7,376 nt of DNA from Clostridiales bacterium. Lineage in GTDB: Bacteria > Bacillota > Clostridia > Oscillospirales > QAMX01. Of the stretch, positions 1 to 5,302 are shown one piece after another; within the stretch, counting starts at the first letter, position 1, and every line of letters begins with the position of its first letter. The notes beneath the pieces are model-generated. The model was not told where the DNA came from, made no database searches, and saw nothing but the letters and a program-made list of their open reading frames with translations. A program made the position numbers and the translations under genes. The stretch lies in NCBI GenBank assembly GCA_003149835.1, contig QAMX01000054.1, positions 1 to 7,376 of the forward strand. The letters run 5' to 3'.

Positions 1-738
1 TCCGCGTTCAAAGACCGCGCCGGCGATCTCTTTCAATTCCTCCGGAAAACCGTTCTGCGGTTCCAGCGCGTTGATTCCGATACCGAGCACGGCGTATTCA
101 AGGCTCCCGTCCTCCATGCCGCAGACGCCCTCCGTGAGAATGCCGCAGATCTTTTTGCCGCCGCAGAACACATCGTTGACCCACTTGATCCCCGCCGGCC
201 TTCCCGAAACGGCCTCAACCGCCTCCGCCACGGCAACCGCGGCCGCCGTGGTGATAAAGAGCGCCTGTTCGGCGCCGATTTTCGGCCTCAGAATGACGCT
301 CATATAGACGCCTGTGTCATCCGGAGAAAAAAAGCTCCGGCGCATTCTGCCCTTTCCCGCCGTCTGGGTTTCGGCAACGACGACCGTCCCTTCCGGCGCG
401 CCCTGCCCTGCCAGCGCCTTGGCCGTATCGTTTGTAGAAGCAAGGGAGGGAAATACCTGTACCTGATAAAAGCCTTTGCCTCGGGTGAGCCGCCTTTCAA
501 CGCCGCCTTTGTGGACGGAATCCGTCTTCTCATTCAGCCGGTAGCCCCGGTTGGTTTGGGCGTCAATCTGAAACCCCTCTTCCTGCAAAAGCCGGATCGC
601 CTTCCACACCGCCGCGCGGCTCACCGCCAGCTGCTGGGCGAGCGCCTGCCCGGATAGGAAGCGGCCTTTCTCCCGATCCAAAAGCTCCAACACCTGTTCC
701 TTTAATGTCATGCGTTCAATCGCCTTTCTCTGATTCAT
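1..738 (-). CDS. birA: Bifunctional biotin-protein ligase / biotin operon repressor BirA (C-terminus cut by window edge)
   Basis: BirA makes biotinyl-5'-AMP from biotin and ATP, transfers biotin to a lysine of carboxylase carrier domains, and in holo form represses biotin genes. The 246 visible codons are uninterrupted to the left edge. Residues about 12-68 form the winged helix (SGQALAQQLAVSRAAVWKAI, then NRGYRL). The catalytic domain follows: STNDTA near 101, biotin/AMP loop GKGRMRRSFFSP at 128-139, YMSVILRP at 145-152, KWVNDV at 185-190, KKICGILTE at 195-203 (presumed catalytic Lys196) and GIGINA at 219-224. The C-terminal SH3-like domain lies outside the window. The loop has Arg where the family usually has Gly (GRGRxGRxW) and Phe for Trp. 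Start: ATG at 738 is in frame 36 nt after the predicted transcription start, with only a weak GGA ahead. ATG at 711 (MTLKEQ, weak AGAAAGG upstream) is a real alternative and fits the usual BirA N-terminus. It has its own promoter and a BirA operator. Confidence 0.95.
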   Translation of the reverse strand, partial: MNQRKAIERMTLKEQVLELLDREKGRFLSGQALAQQLAVSRAAVWKAIRLLQEEGFQIDAQTNRGYRLNEKTDSVHKGGVERRLTRGKGFYQVQVFPSLASTNDTAKALAGQGAPEGTVVVAETQTAGKGRMRRSFFSPDDTGVYMSVILRPKIGAEQALFITTAAAVAVAEAVEAVSGRPAGIKWVNDVFCGGKKICGILTEGVCGMEDGSLEYAVLGIGINALEPQNGFPEELKEIAGAVFERG

Positions 739-780
739 ATCGATCCGGCGCTGCGGAGGCGTCAGCAGACCGACATCGAC

Positions 781-809
781 ATTATAGCATCTCCTCTTCC
801 ATTTGTCAA
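781..809 (-). promoter_or_regulatory. Consensus sigma-A promoter of birA
   Basis: On the minus strand the sequence reads TTGACA (804-809), a 17-nt spacer, then TATAAT (781-786). Both hexamers match the sigma-70/sigma-A consensus exactly and the spacing is optimal. A TG one base before the -10 gives an extended -10 (TGCTATAAT). The transcription start is expected near 774, about 36 nt ahead of the ATG at 738. The -35 lies fully inside the BirA operator half-site, so this strong promoter is probably held down by repression. Confidence 0.88.
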
Positions 810-834
810 CCACAATCATAATATCGGTTTACAT
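803..834. promoter_or_regulatory. Predicted BirA operator (biotin box) overlapping the birA -35
   Basis: The plus strand reads TTGTCAACC (803-811), 14 nt, then GGTTTACAT (826-834), an inverted repeat. The known comparative-genomics consensus for BirA sites is TTGTAAACC-N14/15-GGTTTACAA, so each half matches 8 of 9 positions and the spacing is canonical. One half contains the -35 hexamer of the birA promoter, so bound holo-BirA would block RNA polymerase. Inference: the birA transcript, and any biotin genes downstream beyond the left edge, is shut off when biotin is plentiful. Being next to the gene for the protein that binds this site strengthens the call. Confidence 0.87.
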
Positions 835-866
835 TTATGGTTTGGCTCCGTCCGGCTCCCGACCAT

Positions 867-914
867 AAAAGCCGGGGGGCAGGCATCGAAACAATACGAT
901 GCCCGCCCCCCGGC
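867..914 (-). terminator. Intrinsic terminator after the 135-aa protein gene
   Basis: An 18-bp GC-rich stem (871-888 paired with 897-914, 8-nt loop) is followed on the minus strand by TTTTAT starting at 870. The only imperfect pair is G-U in the minus-strand RNA but A-C in the plus-strand RNA. The T-run is also on the minus side only, so it terminates leftward transcription. It closes the unit ending at 941 and insulates birA, which then starts from its own promoter. Confidence 0.9.
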
Positions 915-940
915 GAATCCATAGATTTCTGTCTGCTCCG

Positions 941-1348
941 TCAATCCCAGACAATGACGGCAAAGATATCCCTCTGCCTGCGCGGAGCCGTATCCAGCAT
1001 GCCGCCGACGGCGTACACGGCCAGCTCCGTCCCCTCTCGGATATCGGCCGGATCCACCGGCTCGCCTCTCGACGCCGACCAGAACAGAGTGAATTCGTTA
1101 AAAAACAGGCGAACTTTGTCTGTGTCGGAATATACCCTGACGGTGCGGTCGGTATCCTCCCTTATGGCCAGAACCCCGGATGCGTCCATATCCTCCGCCG
1201 TTTTGACGTTGTAAACGTTCAGGTCCGCAAACGGCGGCAGATAGTCGTCATATGGGTTGCGGTAATGCTTTCTCGCGGTAAAATAGCCGCCGGCAAAAAT
1301 TCCGGCCGCGACGAGCACAGCGCCGATCGTCAGCAAAAGCCGTTTCAC
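941..1348 (-). CDS. Small membrane-anchored protein of unknown function, 135 aa
   Basis: I do not recognise a firm family. The protein starts with a short basic stretch (MKR) and one hydrophobic segment at residues 4-24, which fits a signal anchor or uncleaved signal peptide. About 110 polar residues follow, probably outside the membrane. There is no lipobox cysteine. The C-terminal half is beta-rich and ends in LAVYAVGGMLDTAPRRQRDI plus a short hydrophobic strand. This loosely resembles the tail of small OB-fold secreted proteins such as DUF3221/YobA, but I would not name it on that. The start is GTG at 1348, set by a good GAGGAGG about 10 nt upstream. It is the last gene before a strong terminator and lies 96 nt behind the RraA-like gene, so it is probably on the same transcript. 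Confidence 0.8.
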   Translation of the reverse strand: MKRLLLTIGAVLVAAGIFAGGYFTARKHYRNPYDDYLPPFADLNVYNVKTAEDMDASGVLAIREDTDRTVRVYSDTDKVRLFFNEFTLFWSASRGEPVDPADIREGTELAVYAVGGMLDTAPRRQRDIFAVIVWD

Positions 1349-1444
1349 GACGAAGCGTCCCTCCTCGTTTTTTCTGTCATGCCATCCCGCCCGGGCGGTT
1401 CAGGTTGGAACATACCGGCTGCGGCGGCACGGATTGCCGCTGGT

Positions 1445-2173
1445 TCAGGCCTGGAAGTGTTCGGCTGCGGCGGCGTTGAAGCGGGCGACAGCCTCGGCGT
1501 ACCGGCGCACGAACTCCTCCTTCGGCATGCCCTGCACGTTCCGCGAAAGACTCAGAAGGTGATCGCATTCATTCTGATCCATAAACCGCACCGCGTCGAG
1601 CAGCCGCTCCGTATCGATTTCGTCGATGGCGATAAATCCGTGCTTATCGGCGTGAATCAAATCGCCTGTCCTGACCTTGACGCCGAACACCTCGACCTCA
1701 TGCCCCCAGCGCACCGGCGTGCTGTACGCATGGCCGACGCAGAGCCGGCGCGCCAGCGCGTGCATACCGGCGTTGGTCATCTCGTCGAGGTCGCGGACCG
1801 CGCCGTCCGTCACCGTCCCGACCGCGCCGAGCGCCTTGTGCAGGTTGGCGTTGACCTCGCCCCAGAACGAACCGATCGCATCCGTATCGCGGTCTTTGAC
1901 GACGATGATCTTCGGCCCGTCGATCTTCGCGAGAAATTCCATATATTCTCTCTGTGCGTCAGGGTTGTTTCGCTGATGCTCGGGATTAGAGGGCTCGATC
2001 TCGACCGTGACGGCCCAACCCGCCATGATTCCCATCTGCGGCATGAAGTCGCAGATGTCCTCGCGGTTGAAGCGGCCCTGCGTGCGTTCGAGGTGAGTGA
2101 TCTTTTCCCAGCCGTTGTAGATCGTCGGCGTATTCCAGCGTTTTAAATTCAAAATATCGGCGTTTGTCAGCAT
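1445..2173 (-). CDS. RraA / HMG-aldolase family protein, 242 aa
   Basis: Members of this fold (RraA-like, often mislabelled 'demethylmenaquinone methyltransferase') include Mg-dependent 4-hydroxy-4-methyl-2-oxoglutarate/oxaloacetate lyases and RNase E inhibitors. The hallmark is visible: GEVNAN at 105-110 leads into ALGAVGTVTDGAVRD at 114-128. Arg127 and Asp128 are the conserved substrate- and metal-binding pair, and GDLIHADKHGFIAI at 170-183 is the second conserved core strand. The protein is longer than E. coli RraA (about 160 aa), with extra N-terminal (about 40 aa) and C-terminal helical (about 55 aa) parts, as in catabolic members. Start is ATG at 2173 with AAAGGAA about 10 nt upstream. 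It follows the TIM-barrel isomerase by 75 nt. A lyase on a sugar-acid-derived keto acid is more likely than RNase E control, but the substrate is unknown. Confidence 0.88.
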   Translation of the reverse strand: MLTNADILNLKRWNTPTIYNGWEKITHLERTQGRFNREDICDFMPQMGIMAGWAVTVEIEPSNPEHQRNNPDAQREYMEFLAKIDGPKIIVVKDRDTDAIGSFWGEVNANLHKALGAVGTVTDGAVRDLDEMTNAGMHALARRLCVGHAYSTPVRWGHEVEVFGVKVRTGDLIHADKHGFIAIDEIDTERLLDAVRFMDQNECDHLLSLSRNVQGMPKEEFVRRYAEAVARFNAAAAEHFQA

Positions 2174-2196
2174 CTCTATTCTTTTCCTTTCACAAT

Positions 2197-2244
2197 ACTC
2201 GGCATTAGCGCTGTAAACTTACAGCGCCAATGCCGAGTTTTTTT
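2197..2244 (+). terminator. Long hairpin with T-run on the plus strand only
   Basis: A 20-nt inverted repeat (2197-2216 against 2219-2238, with the innermost bases forming the loop) is followed on the plus strand by a run of seven T (2238-2244). This has the form of a rho-independent terminator for rightward transcription, yet every gene nearby runs leftward. In the leftward RNA the stem is followed by AUUGUG and then the RraA-like gene's ribosome binding site, with no U-run. It may stop antisense transcription, act as a processing or stability hairpin between the two genes, or be a leaky bidirectional terminator. The one imperfect pair is G-U in the leftward RNA and A-C in the rightward RNA, which argues the stem also matters in the gene direction. 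Confidence 0.65.
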
Positions 2245-2248
2245 ATAT

Positions 2249-3217
2249 TTACGCCCACCACATCTCCGTTGGTTTTCCGTTCCGGATCAGCACGCGTTTC
2301 AAAAGCTCGATGGCTTTCTCAAGGCCTTCTTCCGGCGCCATCAGGCTGTCTTCATGCTCGATGGAGACGGAGCGGTCATATCCCGCGAGCACCAGCTCGC
2401 TCATCATCTCGCGCCATGCCTGCTCGTTCATGCCGTAGCCGACAGAGCGGAAAATCCAGGCGCGGTTCGCCTCGTCGCCGTAATGCTTTGTGTCGAGCAC
2501 ACCGTTTTTGGCGGCGTTGTAGCGGTCGATCTTCGTGTCCTTGGCGTGGAAATGATAAATCGCTCCGCGCAGCTCGCGGATCGCGGCGACCGGATCCATC
2601 CCCTGCCAGATCAGATGGCTGGGGTCGAAGTTTGCGCCGATCTCCTCGCCGACGGCCTTGCGAAGCTTCAAAAGCGTTTCGGGGTTATAGACGCAGAAGC
2701 CAGGATGCATCTCAAAAGCGATGCGCGTCACGCCGTGGGAACGGCAGTAGGCCGCCATCTCCTTCCAGAACGGGATCAGCACTTCGTTCCACTGGTAGTC
2801 GAGAATCGCCAGAAAATCCTCCGGCCACGGACAGGTCACCCAGTTGGGATATTTTGAATCGGAGCAGTCGCCCGGGCAGCCGGAGAATGTGACCACCGTA
2901 TCGATCCCAAGCTTTTCGGCGAGCAGCACCGCGTTTTTAAAGTCCGCGATATAGCCGGCCGCGATTTCCTTGTCAGGGTGTACCATGTTGCCGTGGCACG
3001 CGAGAGCGGAGATTTCCAGGCCGTTTCCCTTGATATCAGCCAAGAAACGGTCCAGCGCCTTTTCGTCGGCGAGCAGCTTCGCCGGATCGCAGTGCGCCTT
3101 GCCCGGGAAGCCGCCGCAGCCGATCTCCACCGTCTCGACGCCGAGCCCTTTCAGATACGCACAGACCTCGTTCAGCGGCTTATCGCCGAACAGAACCGTC
3201 AAAACACCGAGTTTCAT
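2249..3217 (-). CDS. Xylose-isomerase-like TIM-barrel sugar (phosphate) isomerase/epimerase, 322 aa
   Basis: The family (AP endonuclease 2 fold; IolE, hydroxypyruvate isomerase and 3-keto-sugar epimerase relatives) uses a divalent metal at the mouth of a TIM barrel to isomerise, epimerise or dehydrate sugars. Visible landmarks are VEIGCGGFPG at 30-39, ACHGNMVHP at 73-81, FEMHPGFCVYN at 168-178, NFDPSHLIWQGMD at 196-208, HFHAKDT at 222-228 and SIEHED at 285-290. Glu169, Asp198, His224 and Glu287 fit the four-ligand metal site. The length is usual for the family. Start is ATG at 3217 with AGGAGG 8 nt upstream. Pairing with an RraA-like gene 75 nt downstream suggests a short catabolic route for a sugar or polyol. 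The exact substrate cannot be assigned. Confidence 0.92.
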   Translation of the reverse strand: MKLGVLTVLFGDKPLNEVCAYLKGLGVETVEIGCGGFPGKAHCDPAKLLADEKALDRFLADIKGNGLEISALACHGNMVHPDKEIAAGYIADFKNAVLLAEKLGIDTVVTFSGCPGDCSDSKYPNWVTCPWPEDFLAILDYQWNEVLIPFWKEMAAYCRSHGVTRIAFEMHPGFCVYNPETLLKLRKAVGEEIGANFDPSHLIWQGMDPVAAIRELRGAIYHFHAKDTKIDRYNAAKNGVLDTKHYGDEANRAWIFRSVGYGMNEQAWREMMSELVLAGYDRSVSIEHEDSLMAPEEGLEKAIELLKRVLIRNGKPTEMWWA

Positions 3218-3332
3218 TTTTTCTTCCTCCTGCTGTCAATTTTATAAGGTTTGATTGCAAATACCGCTCACAGGGCGGCGCGTTTGTCTGTCGCAACGTT
3301 TTTTTCGCCAAGGCGGCCGCGTTTTGCACCTG

Positions 3333-3361
3333 AAAAAAATCGGCTATCCGCGGTAGCACCG
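3333..3361 (-). terminator. Possible weak terminator overlapping the PHP gene stop codon
   Basis: On the minus strand an imperfect stem (about six pairs with a 2-nt bulge and a 7-nt loop, 3361-3341) spans the stop codon TAG. It is followed at once by A and seven T (3340-3333). The T-run is good but the stem is short, so it may only partly separate the PHP gene from the isomerase gene. The rest of the 126-nt gap (3218-3343) holds the isomerase's ribosome binding site and a cre-like half-site, but no convincing -35/-10 pair. Confidence 0.4.
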
Positions 3362-4648
3362 GTCGAGATAAGCGGCGGCGCGGTCCTTGATTTCCGCGAG
3401 CAGTCTGACCGCTTCCTTGTCGCCCAAAAGCGCTTCCTTCATCAGGCGGCCCTCCTCATAGCAGAGCTCGTCATGGCGCGGGAAATAGTCTTCCAGCAGG
3501 AACAGCGTATACATCACATAGCGATAATCGCCGAAAGCGCGCTGATATTCCTGCGGATACTGTTCAAGCGCCGTCGAGCGCCCTGCTTTGATCGATTCGA
3601 TGATATCCTCGCGCGAGTCGGACGGGGCAAAAACGACCGTTTCCAGCCATTGGAAGTTGTCGCGGTTGACCGTCCCGTGGGAATCCGAGCTGCCGACCAC
3701 CGGCACCGCACAGCCCTCGGCGCGCATCTGCTGATAAAACGCCGTTTGCAGATTATTGGAACGAGCTTCCATGCCGTTGAGCAGCTCGAAGCAGTCAAAG
3801 AGACGGTTCTGAAACTGAGCGCGGCTCATCGCATCCGAGACGTTATAGACGTCGTTGCGCCAGTGCGGGTGCGCATAGATGGCCAGACCGCCGCCGGAGC
3901 GGATTTTATCGTAGCACCACTTGCAGCTCGCATAGACAAAGCGGTCGACGCCCTCGCCGAGATCGGGCAGAGCCGCCTCGATTTGGCGAACCTCTTGATA
4001 ATAGGTCTCCTCGTCGGCCTGGAAGCACTCGTTCACGCTGATGTCGCCCGCGAAATTGATGATATGTACATGGTTGTCAGGCGCGTGGACTTCCTCGCCC
4101 TTGAAAATTTTCAAAGCGGTGGGAATCTCCCGATAGGCGTCGATTGCTTCAAGGGACGGGAAAAAGCGCCGGTGATCGGTAATCGTCATAAAATCGAAGC
4201 CCGCTTTGCGGTAGTTGGCGCAGACGATTTCCGGCGCTTCCCGGCCATCCGAACGGAAGGTATGGACATGCAGGTCGCCGCGCAGCGGTTTCAGCCCGTA
4301 CAGGTCGGGTTTCAGCGAGTAGACGGACAGCTGTACGAGCTTGTCGTTGCGGCCTCCGTCAACGATCGGCGCCTTATAGACGCGGACGTAATGCTCCTGC
4401 TCGCCGCCGAAAACATGGCTGAACGTAAAGCCGCCGCGCTCGTCCGGTTCCGTTTCGGCGACAATGTAGTCCTTGATGCGGTCACGGTTGCGGTCGTCGC
4501 ACTCCGTCAGCGGGCGGACGGTAATGACATATTTCTGTCCGCGCTCAAACTCCGCCTGCCGGCCGCGCGGATAAATCGTCACCGTGCTTTCCTTGTCGGC
4601 GGGCAAGAGTTTGGGGAGGATTTCATAGTATTCGAGCTCCGTTTTCAT
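3344..4648 (-). CDS. PHP-domain metallohydrolase, CehA/McbA-like, 434 aa
   Basis: PHP domains are seven-stranded barrels with a di- or trinuclear metal site that hydrolyse phosphoesters or, in CehA/McbA relatives, other esters. An N-terminal region of about 120 residues looks beta-rich (ESTVTIYPRG, KYVITVRPL), typical of the accessory domain of this subfamily. The PHP motifs follow in order: GDLHVHTFRSDG at 124-135, ITDHRR at 156-161, KGEEVHA at 183-189, YAHPHW at 258-263 and SSDSHG at 320-325. All expected metal-binding His and Asp residues are present, so it should be active. The last 100 residues are mainly helical. I chose ATG at 4648 (MKTELEYYE): an AGAGG lies about 12 nt upstream. The longer in-frame start at 4723 would add 25 basic residues and overlap the preceding gene. 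No signal peptide is seen, so it is probably cytoplasmic. The natural substrate is unknown. Confidence 0.9.
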   Translation of the reverse strand: MKTELEYYEILPKLLPADKESTVTIYPRGRQAEFERGQKYVITVRPLTECDDRNRDRIKDYIVAETEPDERGGFTFSHVFGGEQEHYVRVYKAPIVDGGRNDKLVQLSVYSLKPDLYGLKPLRGDLHVHTFRSDGREAPEIVCANYRKAGFDFMTITDHRRFFPSLEAIDAYREIPTALKIFKGEEVHAPDNHVHIINFAGDISVNECFQADEETYYQEVRQIEAALPDLGEGVDRFVYASCKWCYDKIRSGGGLAIYAHPHWRNDVYNVSDAMSRAQFQNRLFDCFELLNGMEARSNNLQTAFYQQMRAEGCAVPVVGSSDSHGTVNRDNFQWLETVVFAPSDSREDIIESIKAGRSTALEQYPQEYQRAFGDYRYVMYTLFLLEDYFPRHDELCYEEGRLMKEALLGDKEAVRLLAEIKDRAAAYLDRCYRG

Positions 4649-4706
4649 TTTGAATATTCTACCTCTTTTCTGAAAGATATGCGCCTGAGCTTTCAAGCGC
4701 TCCGGC

Positions 4707-5015
4707 TCAGCTGAGAATCGCAATGATAAACGTCACGATATAAACGAGGATGCTGACAATTTTGAACGCCTTGAAAAACCCGATCCTTTCATAGCCCAGC
4801 TCCCCCAGCAGATCGACGCCGTGAACGTAAATCCCGAACAGAGTCAGGTAAATCACGACGCTGACGAAAGCCGCCTTCGAATACGGCGTAAACGCCAATA
4901 CGATGTTGACGGCCATCAACAGCACATGCGTCGCGCCCATCAGCGACGTGAGCCGGACAAGCTTTTTTTGCCGGTAGATCTCGGCTTCCGCGTTTGTATA
5001 TCCTTTCAACGCCAA
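4707..5015 (-). CDS. Small three-helix membrane protein, 102 aa, TTG start
   Basis: No family recognised. A polar N-terminus (residues 1-22, with YRQKKLVR) is followed by three hydrophobic segments at about 24-43, 48-66 and 84-101, with short loops GVDLLGELGYERIG and TPYSK. The last helix runs almost to the C-terminus. The start codon is TTG at 5015, fixed by a near-perfect AAAGGAGG 7 nt upstream. No ATG lies nearby in this frame, and the first possible internal ATG would lose the N-terminus and part of helix 1. It lies 71 nt behind the 59-aa membrane gene and just ahead of the PHP gene, all on one strand, so co-transcription with hflKC is plausible but not shown. Confidence 0.82.
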   Translation of the reverse strand: MALKGYTNAEAEIYRQKKLVRLTSLMGATHVLLMAVNIVLAFTPYSKAAFVSVVIYLTLFGIYVHGVDLLGELGYERIGFFKAFKIVSILVYIVTFIIAILS

Positions 5016-5044
5016 AGGAAATCCTCCTTTATATTTTTTACCGC

Positions 5045-5074
5045 GCGACCGGCTGGAATCCCACCCGCCGGCGC
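5045..5074 (-). other. Stem-loop between the two small membrane-protein genes
   Basis: An 8-bp GC stem (5067-5074 with 5045-5053, one bulged base) encloses a 13-nt loop in the 71-nt gap. No T-run follows on the minus strand (GCGGTAAAAAATAT comes next), so this is not an ordinary terminator. It may modulate how much transcript continues or protect the upstream message. It could also be chance in GC-rich spacer. Confidence 0.3.
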
Positions 5075-5086
5075 TTTCCGAGCCTC

Positions 5087-5266
5087 TCAGTCAATACCGC
5101 CTGTCAGCAGCAGCGTCAGAACGCTGTAAAACAGAAAAACCAGCGTAAAGATCGAGCAGGCAACCGCGCCGATGACCCACTTTCGATTTCGCTTCGCCAG
5201 CATAGCGCAGGCGGCGATTCCGGCCGCAAAAAGAACTGCGCACACGATCCCGATCCAAAATTCCAT
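5087..5266 (-). CDS. Tiny two-helix membrane protein, 59 aa
   Basis: An open frame from ATG (5266) to TGA (5087) encodes MEFWIGIVCAVLFAAGIAAC, then a basic turn AKRNRKW, then a second hydrophobic segment and the end LLLTGGID. The two hydrophobic segments (about 3-23 and 31-55) with positive residues between them give a hairpin topology with the loop probably inside. The family is unknown. The ribosome binding site is weak (GGAG about 14 nt upstream), which lowers confidence. However, the frame fills the space between hflC (36 nt upstream) and the next gene, and its composition is that of a real membrane protein. The other minus-strand frame here is Arg-rich and unlikely. It is a candidate accessory subunit of the HflKC membrane complex, by position only. 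Confidence 0.72.
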   Translation of the reverse strand: MEFWIGIVCAVLFAAGIAACAMLAKRNRKWVIGAVACSIFTLVFLFYSVLTLLLTGGID

Positions 5267-5302
5267 GTAACAGGCTCACGCTCCGTTTCCAGCCGGCTTC
5301 TT

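Noticed and set aside
300..533. A 77-codon minus-strand frame inside birA
   Set aside because: It is out of frame with the continuous BirA reading frame, which carries all the ligase motifs. It is not evidence of a frameshift.
1387..1398. Perfect 12-bp palindrome CCGCCCGGGCGG between the RraA-like and 135-aa genes
   Set aside because: There is no loop and no T-run on either strand, and short GC palindromes are expected by chance in DNA of this composition. No protein site of this form is known to me.
899..2146. A 415-codon plus-strand open frame across the 135-aa and RraA-like genes
   Set aside because: It is antisense to two genes with clear family motifs or ribosome binding sites, is rich in Arg/His/Asp as expected of a shadow frame in GC-rich DNA, spans their intergenic gap, and crosses no recognisable domain.
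3251..4714. A 487-codon plus-strand open frame opposite the PHP gene
   Set aside because: The minus strand carries all the PHP metal motifs in order with a proper ribosome binding site. The plus frame is a mirror translation with no motif.
4649..4723. N-terminal extension of the PHP protein to the in-frame ATG at 4723
   Set aside because: It would overlap the preceding membrane-protein gene by 17 nt and add 25 basic residues unlike the family. A ribosome binding site (AGAGG) precedes the ATG at 4648.
5091..5279. A 62-codon minus-strand frame overlapping the 59-aa membrane gene
   Set aside because: It is Arg-rich and has no hydrophobic pattern. The frame starting at 5266 gives two clean membrane helices instead.
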